In this document: positions 10,806 to 25,179 of the stretch, piece by piece | Layout of the letters: each line of letters begins with the position of its first letter | Numbering within the stretch: the stretch's first letter is position 1 | Assembly (NCBI GenBank): GCA_036435485.1 | Contig: JAZHRN010000137.1 | Coordinates: 2,418,001 to 2,482,000 of the forward strand | Reading direction: 5' to 3' | Origin: Saposhnikovia divaricata | Lineage: Eukaryota > Streptophyta > Magnoliopsida > Apiales > Apiaceae | DNA length: 64,000 nt | The notes under the pieces: model-generated | The model's database searches: none | Told to the model about the DNA's origin: nothing | The model's input: the letters and a program-made list of their open reading frames with translations, nothing else | Program-made: the position numbers and the translations under genes

Positions 10806-13800
10806 ACAAAATGGTCCGACTCGATTTTTAACAATATCCCGTGTACTAACCACTTTGAGGATTATCCGAAAACCGAGTTTCGATCATATCAGCTCCGATT
10901 CAGGTTCGACCCGCGTCAAATAAAATTTCGTTGATTTCCAATAACCCATAGGAACAAAATATGTAAAAATATCCCTAAAATGGTCCGACTCGATTTTTAA
11001 CAATATCCCGTGTACTAACCACTTTGAGGATTATCCGAAAACCGAGTTTCGATCATATCAGCTCCGATTCAGTTCCGAATTGCGTCAAATACAATATCGT
11101 TGAATTCCAATAACCCATAGGAACAAAATATGTAAAAATATCCCTAAAATGGTCCGACTAGATTTTTAACAATATCCCGTGTACTAACCACTTTGAGGAT
11201 TATCCGAAAACCGAGTTTCGATCATATCAGCTCCGATTCAGGTTCGACCCGCGTCAAATAAAATTTTGTTGAATTTCAATAACCCATAGGAATAAAATAT
11301 GTAAAAATATCCACAAAATGGTCCGACTTGATTTTTAACAATATCCCGTGTACTAACCCCTTTGAGAATTTGTCAAAAACCGAGTTTCGATTATATCAAC
11401 TCCGATTCCGGTCCGAACTACGTCAAATAAAATTTCGTTGATTTCCAATAACCCATAGGAACAAAATATGTAAAAATATCCACAAAATGGTCCGACTTGA
11501 TTTTTAACAATATCCCGTGTACTAACCCCTTTGAGAATTTTCCGAAAACCGAGTTTCGATCATATCTGCTCCGATTCCGGTCCGAATTGCGTCAAATAAA
11601 ATTTCGTTGAATTCCAATAACCCATAGGAACATAATATGTAAAAATATCCACAAAATGGTCCGACTCGATTTTTAACAATATCCCGTGTACTAACCAATT
11701 TGAGGATTATCCGAAAACCGAGTTTCGATCATATCAGCTCCGATTCAGGTTCGACCCGCGTCAAATAAAATTTCGTTGATTTCCAATAACCCATAGGAAC
11801 AAGATATGTAAAAATATCCCTAAAATGGTCCGAATCGATTTTTAACAATATCCCATGTACTAACCACTTTGAGGATTATCCGAAAACCGAGTTTCGATCA
11901 TATCAGCTCCGATTCAGTTCCGAATTGCGTCAAATACAATATCGTTGAATTCCAATAACCCATAGGAACAAAATATGTAAAAATATCCCTAAAATGGTCC
12001 GACTCGATTTTTAACAATATCCCGTGTACTAACCACTTTGAGGATTATCCGAAAACCGAGTTTCGATCATATCTGCTTCGATTCATGTTCGACCTGCGTC
12101 AAATAAAATTTTGTTGAATTTCAATAACCCATAGGAACAAAATATGTAAAAATATCCACAAAATGGTCCGACTTGATTTTTAACAATATCCCGTGTACTA
12201 ACCCCTTTGAGAATTTGTCAAAAACCGAGTTTCGATTATATCAGCTCCGATTCCGGTCCGAACTGCGTCAAATAAAATTTCGTTGATTTCCAATAACCCA
12301 TAGGAATAAAATATGTAAAAATATCCACAAAATGGTCCGACTTGATTTTTAACAATATCCCGTGTACTAACCCCTTTGAGAATTTTCCAAAAACCGAGTT
12401 TCGATCATATCATCTCCGATTCCGGTCCGAATTGCGTCAAATAAAATTTCGTTGAATTCCAATAACCCATAGGAACAAAATATGTAAAAATATCCACAAA
12501 ATGGTCCGACTTGATTTTTAACAATATCCCGTGTACTAACCACTTTGAGGATTATCCGAAAACCGAGTTTCGATCATATCAGCTCCGATTCCGGTCCGAA
12601 TTGCGTCAAATAAAATTTCGTTGAATTCCAATAACCCATAGGAACAAAATATGTAAAAATATCCACAAAATGGTCCGACTCGATTTTTAACAATATCCCG
12701 TGTACAAACCACTTTGAGGATTATCCGAAAACCGAGTTTCGATCATATCAGCTCCGATTCAGGTTCGACCCGCGTCAAATAAAATTTCGTTGATTTCCAA
12801 TAACCCATAGGAACAAAATATGTAAAAATATCCCTAAAATGGTCCGACTCGATTTTTAACAATATCCCGTGTACTAACCACTTTGAGGATTATCCGAAAA
12901 CCGAGTTTCGATCATATCAGCTCCGATTCAGTTCCGAATTGCGTCAAATACAATATCGTTGAATTCCAATAACCCATAGGAACAAAATATGTAAAAATAT
13001 CCCTAAAATTGTCCGACTCGATTTTTAACAATATCCCGTGTACTAACCACTTTGAGGATTATCCGAAAACCGAGTTTCGATCATATCTGCTCCGATTCAG
13101 GTTCGACCTGCGTCAAATAAAATTTTGTTGAATTTCAATAACCCATAGGAACAAAATATGTAAAAATATCCACAAAATGGTTCGACTTGATTTTTAACAA
13201 TATCCCGTGTACTAACCCCTTTGAGAATTTGTCAAAAACCGAGTTTCGATTATATCAGCTCCGATTCCGGTCCGAACTGCGTCAAATAAAATTTCGTTGA
13301 TTTCCAATAACCCATAGGAACAAAATATGTAAAAATATCCACAAAATGGTCCGACTTGATTTTTAACAATATCCCGTGTACTAACCCCTTTGAGAATTTT
13401 CCGAAAACCGAGTTTCGATCATATCAGCTCCGATTCCGGTCCGAATTGCGTCAAATAAAATTTTGTTGAATTCCAATAACCCATAGGAACAAAATATGTA
13501 AAAATATCCACAAAATGGTCCGACTTGATTTTTAACAATATCCCGTGTACTAACCACTTTGAGGATTATCCGAAAACCGAGTTTCGATCATATCATCTCC
13601 GATTCCGGTCCGAATTGCGTCAAATAAAATTTCGTTGAATTCCAATAACCCATAGGAACAAAATATGTAAAAATATCCACAAAATGGTCCGACTTGATTT
13701 TTAACAATATCCCGTGTACTAACCCCTTTGAGAATTTTCCGAAAACCGAGTTTCGATCATATCTGCTCCGATTCCGGTCCGAATTGCGTCAAATAAAATT

Positions 13801-13847
13801 TCGTTGAATTCCAATAACCCATAGGAACAAAATATGTAAAAATATCC
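10806..13847. repeat. 18-monomer HOR (3,042 bp), first complete copy
   Basis: The monomer order is E-F-C-D-A2-E-F-G'-D-A-H-I-F-G-D-A-H-A2. Here H (AACCAC with GAGGATTATCC on an A rear) and I (TGTACAAACC) appear for the first time, at 12496 and 12665. The same order is recognisable, with gains and losses, up to about 30 kb. For example, the I monomers at 21790 and 24832 are exactly 18 monomers (3,042 bp) apart. The D at 11313 carries CAACTCC and AACTACG, which recur at 14354 and 18410. Confidence 0.82.
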
Positions 13848-16800
13848 ACAAAATGGTCCGACTCGATTTTTAACAATATCCCGTGTACTAACCACTTTGA
13901 GGATTATCCGAAAACTGAGTTTCGATCATATCAGCTCCGATTCAGGTTCGACCCGCGTCAAATAAAATTTCGTTGATTTCCAATAACCCATAGGAACAAA
14001 ATATGTAAAAATATCCCTAAAATGGTCCGACTCGATTTTTAACAATATCCCGTGTACTAACCACTTTGAGGATTATCCGAAAACCGAGTTCGATCATATC
14101 AGCTCCGATTCAGTTCCGAATTGCGTCAAATACAATATCGTTGAATTCCAATAACCCATAGGAACAAAATATGTAAAAATATCCCTAAAATGGTCCGACT
14201 AGATTTTTAACAATATCCCGTGTACTAACCACTTTGAGGATTATCCGAAAACCGAGTTTCGATCATATCAGCTCCGATTCAGGTTCGACCCGCGTCAAAT
14301 AAAATTTTGTTGAATTTCAATAACCCATAGGAATAAAATATGTAAAAATATCCACAAAATGGTCCGACTTGATTTTTAACAATATCCCGTGTACTAACCC
14401 CTTTGAGAATTTGTCAAAAACCGAGTTTCGATTATATCAACTCCGATTCCGGTCCGAACTACGTCAAATAAAATTTCGTTGATTTCCAATAACCCATAGG
14501 AACAAAATATGTAAAAATATCCACAAAATGGTCCGACTTGATTTTTAACAATATCCCGTGTACTAACCCCTTTGAGAATTTTCCGAAAACCGAGTTTCGA
14601 TCATATCTGCTCCGATTCCGGTCCGAATTGCGTCAAATAAAATTTCGTTGAATTCCAATAACCCATAGGAACAAAATATGTAAAAATATCCACAAAATGG
14701 TCCGACTCGATTTTTAACAATATCCCGTGTACTAACCAATTTGAGGATTATCCGAAAACCGAGTTTCGATCATATCAGCTCCGATTCAGGTTCGACCCGC
14801 GTCAAATAAAATTTCGTTGATTTCCAATAACCCATAGGAACAAAATATGTAAAAATATCCCTAAAATGGTCCGACTCGATTTTTAACAATATCCCGTGTA
14901 CTAACCCCTTTGAGAATTTTCCGAAAACCGAGTTTCGATCATATCTGCTCCGATTCAGGTTCGACCTGCGTCAAATAAAATTTTGTTGAATTTCAATAAC
15001 CCATAGGAACAAAATATGTAAAAATATCCACAAAATGGTTCGACTTGATTTTTAACAATATCCCGTGTACTAACCCCTTTGAGAATTTGTCAAAAACCGA
15101 GTTTCGATTATATCAGCTCCGATTCCGGTCCGAACTGCGTCAAATAAAATTTCGTTGATTTCCAATAACCCATAGGAACAAAATATGTAAAAATATCCAC
15201 AAAATGGTCCGACTTGATTTTTAACAATATCCCGTGTACTAACCCCTTTGAGAATTTTCCGAAAACCGAGTTTCGATCATATCAGCTCCAATTCCGGTCC
15301 GAATTGCGTCAAATAAAATTTTGTTGAATTCCAATAACCCATAGGAACAAAATATGTAAAAATATCCACAAAATGGTCCGACTTGATTTTTAACAATATC
15401 CCGTGTACTAACCACTTTGAGGATTATCCGAAAACCGAGTTTCGATCATATCATCTCCGATTCCGGTCCGAATTGCGTCAAATAAAATTTCGTTGAATTC
15501 CAATAACCCATAGGAACAAAATATGTAAAAATATCCACAAAATGGTCCGACTTGATTTTTAACAATATCCCGTGTACTAACCCCTTTGAGAATTTTCCGA
15601 AAACCGAGTTTCGATCATATCTGCTCCGATTCCGGTCCGAATTGCGTCAAATAAAATTTCGTTGAATTCCAATAACCCATAGGAACAAAATATGTAAAAA
15701 TATCCACAAAATGGTCCGACTCGATTTTTAACAATATCCCGTGTACTAACCAATTTGAGGATTATCCGAAAACCGAGTTTCGATCATATCAGCTCCGATT
15801 CAGGTTTGACCCGCGTCAAATAAAATTTCGTTGATTTCCAATAACCCATAGGAACAAAATATGTAAAAATATCCCTAAAATGGTCTGACTCGATTTTTAA
15901 CAATATCCCGTGTACTAACCCCTTTGAGAATTTTCCGAAAACCGAGTTTCGATCATATCTGCTCCGATTCCGGTCCGAATTGCGTCAAATAAAATTTCGT
16001 TGAATTCCAATAACCCATAGGAACAAAATATGTAAAAATATCCACAAAATGGTCCGACTTGATTTTTAACAATATCCCGTGTACTAACCACTTTGAGGAT
16101 TATCCGAAAACCGAGTTTCGATCATATCAGCTCCGATTCCGGTCCGAATTGCGTCAAATAAAATTTCGTTGAATTCCAATAACCCATAGGAACAAAATAT
16201 GTAAAAATATCCACAAAATGGTCCGACTCGATTTTTAACAATATCCCGTGTACAAACCACTTTGAGGATTATCCGAAAACCGAGTTTCGATCATATCAGC
16301 TCCGATTCAGGTTCGACCCGCGTCAAATAAAATTTCGTTGATTTCCAATAACCCATAGGAACAAAATATGTAAAAATATCCCTAAAATGGTCCGACTCAA
16401 TTTTTAACAATATCCCGTGTACTAACCACTTTGAGGATTATCCGAAAACCGAGTTTCGATCATATCAGCTCCGATTCAGTTCCGAATTGCGTCAAATACA
16501 ATATCGTTGAATTCCAATAACCCATAGGAACAAAATATGTAAAAATATCCCTAAAATGGTCCGACTCGATTTTTAACAATATCCCGTGTACTAACCACTT
16601 TGAGGATTATCCGAAAACCGAGTTTCGATCATATCTGCTCCGATTCAGGTTCGACCTGCGTCAAATAAAATTTTGTTGAATTTCAATAACCCATAGGAAC
16701 AAAATATGTAAAAATATCCACAAAATGGTTCGACTTGATTTTTAACAATATCCCGTGTACTAACCCCTTTGAGAATTTGTCAAAAACCGAGTTTCGATTA

Positions 16801-19254
16801 TATCAGCTCCGATTCCGGTCCGAACTGCGTCAAATAAAATTTCGTTGATTTCCAATAACCCATAGGAACAAAATATGTAAAAATATCCACAAAATGGTCC
16901 GACTTGATTTTTAACAATATCCCGTGTACTAACCCCTTTGAGAATTTTCCGAAAACCGAGTTTCGATCATATCACCTCCGATTCCGGTCCGAATTGCGTC
17001 AAATAAAATTTTGTTGAATTCCAATAACCCATAGGAACAAAATATTTAAAAATATCCACAAAATGGTCCGACTTGATTTTTAACAATATCCCGTATACTA
17101 ACCACTTTGAGGATTATCCGAAAACCGAGTTTCGATCATATCAGCTCCGATTCCGGTCCGAATTGCGTCAAATAAAATTTCGTTGAATTCCAATAACCCA
17201 TAGGAACAAAATATGTAAAAATATCCACAAAATGGTCCGACTTGATTTTTAACAATATCCCGTGTACTAACCCCTTTGAGAATTTTCCGAAAACCGAGTT
17301 TCGATCATATCTGCTCCGATTCCGGTCCGAATTGCGTCAAATAAAATTTCGTTGAATTCCAATAACCCATAGGAACAAAATATGTAAAAATATCCACAAA
17401 ATGGTCCGACTCGATTTTTAACAATATCCCGTGTACTAACCACTTTGAGGATTATCCGAAAACCGAGTTTCGATCATATCAGCTCCGATTCAGGTTCGAC
17501 CCGCGTCAAATAAAATTTCGTTGATTTCCAATAACCCATAGGAACAAAATATGTAAAAATATCCCTAAAATGGTCCGACTCGATTTTTAACAATATCCCG
17601 TGTACTAACCACTTTGAGGATTATCCGAAAACCGAGTTTCGATCATATCAGCTCCGATTCAGTTCCGAATTGCGTCAAATACAATATCGTTGAATTCCAA
17701 TAACCCATAGGAACAAAATATGTAAAAATATCCCTAAAATAGTCCGACTAGATTTTTAACAATATCCCGTGTACTAACCACTTTGAGGATTATCCGAAAA
17801 CCGAGTTTCGATCATATCAGCTCCGATTCAGGTTCGACCCGCGTCAAATAACATTTTGTTGAATTTCAATAACCCATAGGAACAAAATATGTAAAAATAT
17901 CCACAAAATGGTCCGACTCGATTTTTAACAATATCCCGTGTACTAACCAATTTGAGGATTATCCGAAAACCGAGTTTCGATCATATCAGCTCCGATTCAG
18001 GTTCGACCCGCGTCAAATAAAATTTCGTTGATTTCCAATAACCCATAGGAACAAAATATGTAAAAATATCCCTAAAATGGTCCGTCTCGATTTTTAACAA
18101 TATCCCGTGTACTAACCACTTTGAGGATTATCCGAAAACCGAGTTTCGATCATATCAGCTCCGATTCAGTTCCGAATTGCGTCAAATACAATATCGTTGA
18201 ATTCCAATAACCCATAGGAACAAAATGTGTAAAAATATCCCTAAAATGGTCCGACTAGATTTTTAACAATATCCCGTGTACTAACCACTTTGAGGATTAT
18301 CCGAAAACCGAGTTTCGATCATATCAGCTCCGATTCAGGTTCGACCCGCGTCAAATAAAATTTTGTTGAATTTCAATAACCCATAGGAATAAAATATGTA
18401 AAAATATCCACAAAATGGTCCGACTTGATTTTTAACAATATCCCGTGTACTAACCCCTTTGAGAATTTGTCAAAAACCGAGTTTCGATTATATCAACTCC
18501 GATTCCGGTCCGAACTACGTCAAATAAAATTTCGTTGATTTCCAATAACCCATAGGAACAAAATATGTAAAAATATCCACAAAATGGTCCGACTTGATTT
18601 TTAACAATATCCCGTGTACTAACCCCTTTGAGAATTTTTCGAAAACCGAGTTTCGATCATATCTGCTCCGATTCCGGTCCGAATTGCGTCAAATAAAATT
18701 TCGTTGAATTCCAATAACCCATAGGAACAAAATATGTAAAAATATCCAAAAAATGGTCCGACTCGATTTTTAACAATATCCCGTGTACTAACCAATTTGA
18801 GGATTATCCGAAAACCGAGTTTCGATCATATCAGCTCCGATTCAGGTTCGACCCGCGTCAAATAAAATTTCGTTGATTTCCAATAACCCATAGGAACAAA
18901 ATATGTAAAAATATCCCTAAAATGGTCCGACTCGATTTTTAACAATATCCCGTGTACTAACCACTTTGAGGATTATCCGAAAACCGAGTTTCGATCATAT
19001 CAGCTCCGATTCAGTTCCGAATTGCGTCAAATACAATATCGTTGAATTCCAATAACCCATAGGAACAAAATATGTAAAAATATCCCTAAAATGGTCCGAC
19101 TCGATTTTTAACAATATCCCGTGTACTAACCACTTTGAGGATTATCTGAAAACCGAGTTTCGATCATATCTGCTTCGATTCAGGTTCGACCTGCGTCAAA
19201 TAAAATTTTGTTGAATTTCAATAACCCATAGGAACAAAATATGTAAAAATATCC
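13848..19254. repeat. Rearranged 18-mer copies, with a 21-monomer spacing
   Basis: The order is E-F-C-D-A2-E-G*-D-A-H-A2-E-A2*-H-I-F-G-D-A-H-A2-E-F-C-E-F-C-D-A2-E-F-G'. The I monomers at 12665, 16213 and 19762 are 21 monomers apart. The first interval measures 3,548 bp because of the single-base deletion near 14090, and the second measures 3,549 bp. The G* at 14861 has an A-type middle (AACCCC, GAGAATTTTCC). The A2* at 15875 has an F-type front. E-F-C is repeated directly at 17396-17902 and 17903-18409, interrupting the 18-mer order. Confidence 0.78.
14081..14100. other. Single-base deletion in an F monomer
   Basis: The F monomer starting at 14017 reads CCGAGTTCGATC where all others read CCGAGTTTCGATC, so it is 168 bp. 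It lies in a T run and is not inherited by any other copy, so it is either a private mutation or a sequencing error. Confidence 0.85.
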
Positions 19255-22200
19255 ACAAAATGGTCCGAATTGATTTTTAACAATATCCCGTGTACTAACC
19301 CCTTTGAGAATTTGTCAAAAACCGAGTTTCGATTATATCATCTCCGATTCCGGTCCGAACTGCGTCAAATAAAATTTCGTTGATTTCCAATAACCCATAG
19401 GAACAAAATATGTAAAAATATCCACAAAATGGTCCGACTTGATTTTTAACAATATCCCGTGTACTAACCCCTTTGAGAATTTTCCAAAAACCGAGTTTCG
19501 ATCATATCAGCTCCGATTCCGGTCCGAATTGCGTCAAATAAAATTTCGTTGAATTCCAATAACCCATAGGAACAAAATATGTAAAAATATCCACAAAATG
19601 GTCCGACTTGATTTTTAACAATATCCCGTGTACTAACCACTTTGAGGATTATCCGAAAACCGAGTTTCGATCATATCAGCTCCGATTCCGGTCCGAATTG
19701 CGTCAAATAAAATTTCGTTGAATTCCAATAACCCATAGGAACAAAATATGTAAAAATATCCACAAAATGGTCCGACTCGATTTTTAACAATATCCCGTGT
19801 ACAAACCACTTTGAGGATTATCCGAAAACCGAGTTTCGATCATATCAGCTCCGATTCAGGTTCGACCCGCGTCAAATAAAATTTCGTTGATTTCCAATAA
19901 CCCATAGGAACAAAATATGTAAAAATATCCCTAAAATGGTCCGACTCGATTTTTAACAATATCCCGTGTACTAACCACTTTGAGGATTATCCGAAAACCG
20001 AGTTTCGATCATATCAGCTCCGATTCAGTTCCGAATTGCGTCAAATACAATATCGTTGAATTCCAATAACCCATAGGAACAAAATATGTAAAAATATCCC
20101 TAAAATGGTCCGACTCGATTTTTAACAATATCCCGTGTACTAACCACTTTGAGGATTATCCGAAAACCGAGTTTCGATCATATCTGCTTCGATTCAGGTT
20201 CGACCTGCGTCAAATAAAATTTTGTTGAATTTCAATAACCCATAGGAACAAAATATGTAAAAATATCCACAAAATGGTCCGACTTGATTTTTAACAATAT
20301 CCCGTGTACTAACCCCTTTGAGAATTTGTCAAAAACCGAGTTTCGATTATATCATCTCCGATTCCGGTCCGAACTGCGTCAAATAAAATTTCGTTGATTT
20401 CCAATAACCCATAGGAACAAAATATGTAAAAATATCCACAAAATGGTCCGACTTGATTTTTAACAATATCCCGTGTACTAACCCCTTTGAGAATTTTCCA
20501 AAAACCGAGTTTCGATCATATCAGCTCCGATTCCGGTCCGAATTGCGTCAAATAAAATTTCGTTGAATTCCAATAACCCATAGGAACAAAATATGTAAAA
20601 ATATCCACAAAATGGTCCGACTTGATTTTTAACAATATCCCGTGTACTAACCACTTTGAGGATTATCCGAAAACCGAGTTTCGATCATATCAGCTCCGAT
20701 TCCGGTCCGAATTGCGTCAAATAAAATTTCGTTGAATTCCAATAACCCATAGGAACAAAATATGTAAAAATATCCACAAAATGGTCCGACTCGATTTTTA
20801 ACAATATCCCGTGTACAAACCACTTTGAGGATTATCCGAAAACCGAGTTTCGATCATATCAGCTCCGATTCAGGTTCGACCCGCGTCAAATAAAATTTCG
20901 TTGATTTCCAATAACCCATAGGAACAAAATATGTAAAAATATCCCTAAAATGGTCCGACTCGATTTTTAACAATATCCCGTGTACTAACCACTTTGAGGA
21001 TTATCCGAAAACCGAGTTTCGATCATATCAGCTCCGATTCAGTTCCGAATTGCGTCAAATACAATATCGTTGAATTCCAATAACCCATAGGAACAAAATA
21101 TGTAAAAATATCCCTAAAATGGTCCGACTCGATTTTTAACAATATCCCGTGTACTAACCACTTTGAGGATTATCCGAAAACCGAGTTTCGATCATATCTG
21201 CTTCGATTCAGGTTCGACCTGCGTCAAATAAAATTTTGTTGAATTTCAATAACCCATAGGAACAAAATATGTAAAAATATCCACAAAATGGTCCGACTTG
21301 ATTTTTAACAATATCCCGTGTACTAACCCATTTGAGAATTTGTCAAAAACCGAGTTTCGATTATATCATCTCCGATTCCGGTCCGAACTGCGTCAAATAA
21401 AATTTCGTTGATTTCCAATAACCCATAGGAACAAAATATGTAAAAATATCCACAAAATGGTCCGACTTGATTTTTAACAATATCCCGTGTACTAACCCCT
21501 TTGAGAATTTTCCAAAAACCGAGTTTCGATCATATCAGCTCCGATTCCGGTCCGAATTGCGTCAAATAAAATTTCGTTGAATTCCAATAACCCATAGGAA
21601 CAAAATATGTAAAAATATCCACAAAATGGTCCGACTTGATTTTTAACAATATCCCGTGTACTAACCACTTTGAGGATTATCCGAAAACCGAGTTTCGATC
21701 ATATCAGCTCCGATTCCGGTCCGAATTGCGTCAAATAAAATTTCGTTGAATTCCAATAACCCATAGGAACAAAATATGTAAAAATATCCACAAAATGGTC
21801 CGACTCGATTTTTAACAATATCCCGTGTACAAACCACTTTGAGGATTATCCGAAAACCGAGTTTCGATCATATCAGCTCCGATTCAGGTTCGACCCGCGT
21901 CAAATAAAATTTCGTTGATTTCCAATAACCCATAGGAACAAAATATGTAAAAATATCCCTAAAATGGTCCGACTCGATTTTTAACAATATCCCGTGTACT
22001 AACCACTTTGAGGATTATCCGAAAACCGATTTTCGATCATATCAGCTCCGATTCAGTTCCGAATTGCGTCAAATACAATATCGTTGAATTCCAATAACCC
22101 ATAGGAACAAAATATGTAAAAATATCCCTAAAATGGTCCGACTCGATTTTTAACAATATCCCGTGTACTAACCACTTTGAGGATTATCCGAAAACCGAGT

Positions 22201-22296
22201 TTCGATCATATCTGCTCCGATTCAGGTTCGACCTGCGTCAAATAAAATTTTGTTGAATTTCAATAACCCATAGGAACAAAATATGTAAAAATATCC
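19255..22296. repeat. 6-monomer HOR (1,014 bp), three tandem copies
   Basis: The unit D-A-H-I-F-G' starts at 19255, 20269 and 21283. Its D has CATCTCC and its A has TTCCAAAAACC. The copies are almost identical. The differences I noticed are an A at 19269, an A at 21330 (AACCCATTT) and a T at 22030 (CCGATTTTCG). The third copy ends in G (CTGCTCC) rather than G' (CTGCTTC), so a junction lies in its last monomer. A single D-A-H-I-F-G stretch inside the 18-mer at 12158-13171 is the likely source. Confidence 0.9.
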
Positions 22297-25179
22297 ACAA
22301 AATGGTTCGACTTGATTTTTAACAATATCCCGTGTACTAACCCCTTTGAGAATTTGTCAAAAACCGAGTTTCGATTATATCAGCTCCGATTCCGGTCCGA
22401 ACTGCGTCAAATAAAATTTCGTTGATTTCCAATAACCCATAGGAACAAAATATGTAAAAATATCCACAAAATGGTCCGACTTGATTTTTAACAATATCCC
22501 GTGTACTAACCCCTTTGAGAATTTTCCGAAAACCGAGTTTCGATCATATCAGCTCCGATTCCGGTCCGAATTGCGTCAAATAAAATTTTGTTGAATTCCA
22601 ATAACCCATAGGAACAAAATATGTAAAAATATCCACAAAATTGTTCGACTTGATTTTTAACAATATCCCGTGTACTAACCCCTTTGAGAATTTTCCGAAA
22701 ACCGAGTTTCGATCATATCAGCTCCGATTCCGGTCCGAATTGCGTCAAATAAAATTTCGTTGATTTCCAATAACCCATAGGAACAAAATATGTAAAAATA
22801 TCCACAAAATGGTCCGACTTGATTTTTAACAATATCCCGTGTACTAACCCCTTTGAGAATTTTCCGAAAACCGAGTTTCGATCATATCTGCTCCGATTCC
22901 GGTCCGAATTGCGTCAAATAAAATTTCGTTGAATTCCAATAACCCATAGGAACAAAATATGTAAAAATATCCACAAAATGGTCCGACTCGATTTTTAACA
23001 ATATCCCGTGTACTAACCACTTTGAGGATTATCCGAAAACCGAGTTTCGATCATATCAGCTCCGATTCAGGTTCGACCCGCGTCAAATAAAATTTCGTTG
23101 ATTTCTAATAACCCATAGGAACAAAATATGTAAAAATATCCCTAAAATGGTTCGACTCGATTTTTAACAATATCCCGTGTACTAACCACTTTGAGGATTA
23201 TCCGAAAACCGAGTTTCGATCATATCAGCTCCGATTCAGTTCCGAATTGCGTCAAATACAATATCGTTGAATTCCAATAACCCATAGGAACAAAATATGT
23301 AAAAATATCCCTAAAATGGTCCGACTAGATTTTTAACAATATCCCGTGTACTAACCACTTTGAGGATTATCCGAAAACCGAGTTTCGATCATATCAGCTC
23401 CGATTCAGGTTCGACCCGCGTCAAATAAAATTTTGTTGAATTTCAATAACCCATAGGAATAAAATATGTAAAAATATCCACAAAATGGTCCGACTTGATT
23501 TTTAACAATATCCCGTGTACTAACCCCTTTGAGAATTTGTCAAAAACCGAGTTTCGATTATATCAACTCCGATTCCGGTCCGAACTGCGTCAAATAAAAT
23601 TTCGTTGATTTCCAATAACCCATAGGAAGAAAATATGTAAAAATATCCACAAAATGGTCCGACTTGATTTTTAACAATATCCCGTGTACTAACCCCTTTG
23701 AGAATTTTCCGAAAACCGAGTTTCGATCATATCTGCTCCGATTCCGGTCCGAATTGCGTCAAATAAAATTTCGTTGAATTCCAATAACCCATAGGAACAA
23801 AATATGTAAAAATATCCACAAAATGGTCTGACTCGATTTTTAACAATATCCCGTGTACTAACCAATTTGAGGATTATCCGAAAACCGAGTTTCGATCATA
23901 TCAGCTCCGATTCAGGTTCGACCCGCGTCAAATAAAATTTCGTTGATTTCCAATAACCCATAGGAACAAAATATGTAAAAATATCCCTAAAATGGTCCGA
24001 CTCGATTTTTAACAATATCCCGTGTACTAACCACTTTGAGGATTATCCGAAAACCGAGTTTCGATCATATCAGCTCCGATTCAGTTCCGAATTGCGTCAA
24101 ATACAATATCGTTGAATTCCAATAACCCATAGGAACAAAATATGTAAAAATATCCCTAAAATGGTCCGACTCGATTTTTAACAATATCCCGTGTACTAAC
24201 CACTTTAAGGATTATCCGAAAACCGAGTTTCGATCATATCTGCTTCGATTCAGGTTCGACCTGCGTCAAATAAAATTTTGTTGAATTTCAATAACCCATA
24301 GGAACAAAATATGTAAAAATATCCACAAAATGGTCCGACTTGATTTTTAACAATATCCCGTGTACTAACCCCTTTGAGAATTTGTCAAAAACCGAGTTTC
24401 GATTATATCAGCTCCGATTCCGGTCCGAACTGCGTCAAATAAAATTTCGTTGATTTCCAATAACCCATAGGAACAAAATATGTAAAAATATCCACAAAAT
24501 GGTCCGACTTGATTTTTAACAATATCCCGTGTACTAACCCCTTTGAGAATTTTCCAAAAACTGAGTTTCGATCATATCAGCTCCGATTCCGGTCCGAATT
24601 GCGTCAAATAAAATTTCGTTGAATTCCAATAACCCATAGGAACAAAATATGTAAAAATATCCACAAAATGGTCCGACTTGATTTTTAACAATATCCCGTG
24701 TACTAACCACTTTGAGGATTATCCGAAAACCGAGTTTCGATCATATCAGCTCCGATTCCGGTCCGAATTGCGTCAAATAAAATTTCGTTGAATTCCAATA
24801 ACCCATAGGAACAAAATATGTAAAAATATCCACAAAATGGTCCGACTCGATTTTTAACAATATCCCGTGTACAAACCACTTTGAGGATTATCCGAAAACC
24901 GAGTTTCGATCATATCAGCTCCGATTCCGGTCCGAACTGCGTCAAATAAAATTTCGTTGATTTCCAATAACCCATAGGAACAAAATATGTAAAAATATCC
25001 ACAAAATGGTCCGACTCGATTTTTAACAATATCCCGTGTACTAACCACTTTGAGGATTATCCGAAAACCGAGTTTCGATCATATCAGCTCCGATTCAGGT
25101 TCGACCCGCGTCAAATAAAATTTCGTTGATTTCTAATAACCCATAGGAACAAAATATGTAAAAATATGTAAAAATATCC
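22297..25179. repeat. 18-mer-like block leading into the 10-mer domain
   Basis: The order is D-A-A*-A2-E-F-C-D-A2-E-F-G'-D-A-H-I*-E+. A* (22635) has ATTGTTCG and an E/D-type tail (GTTGATTTCC). The G' at 24156 has CACTTTAAGG, a mark repeated at 25687, 27387 and 29584. The A at 24494 has CCAAAAACTGAG, the form that dominates the 8-mer domain further right. I* (24832) has a D-like rear (GAACTGCG, GTTGATTTCC). The last monomer (25001) is 179 bp because of a 10-bp duplication. Confidence 0.82.
25151..25170. repeat. 10-bp tandem duplication inside a monomer, first copy
   Basis: AAAATATGTA is present twice in a row where other monomers have it once, making the E monomer at 25001 179 bp long. The identical change recurs 1,700 bp downstream, so it marks segmental amplification rather than a repeated mutation. 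Confidence 0.95.

Noticed and set aside
24854..25048. Minus-strand open frame of 64 codons
   Set aside because: It begins with GTG and covers two satellite monomers. It is open because the I monomer has CAAACC instead of CTAACC, which turns a minus-strand TAG into TTG. It is a by-product of that substitution, not a gene.
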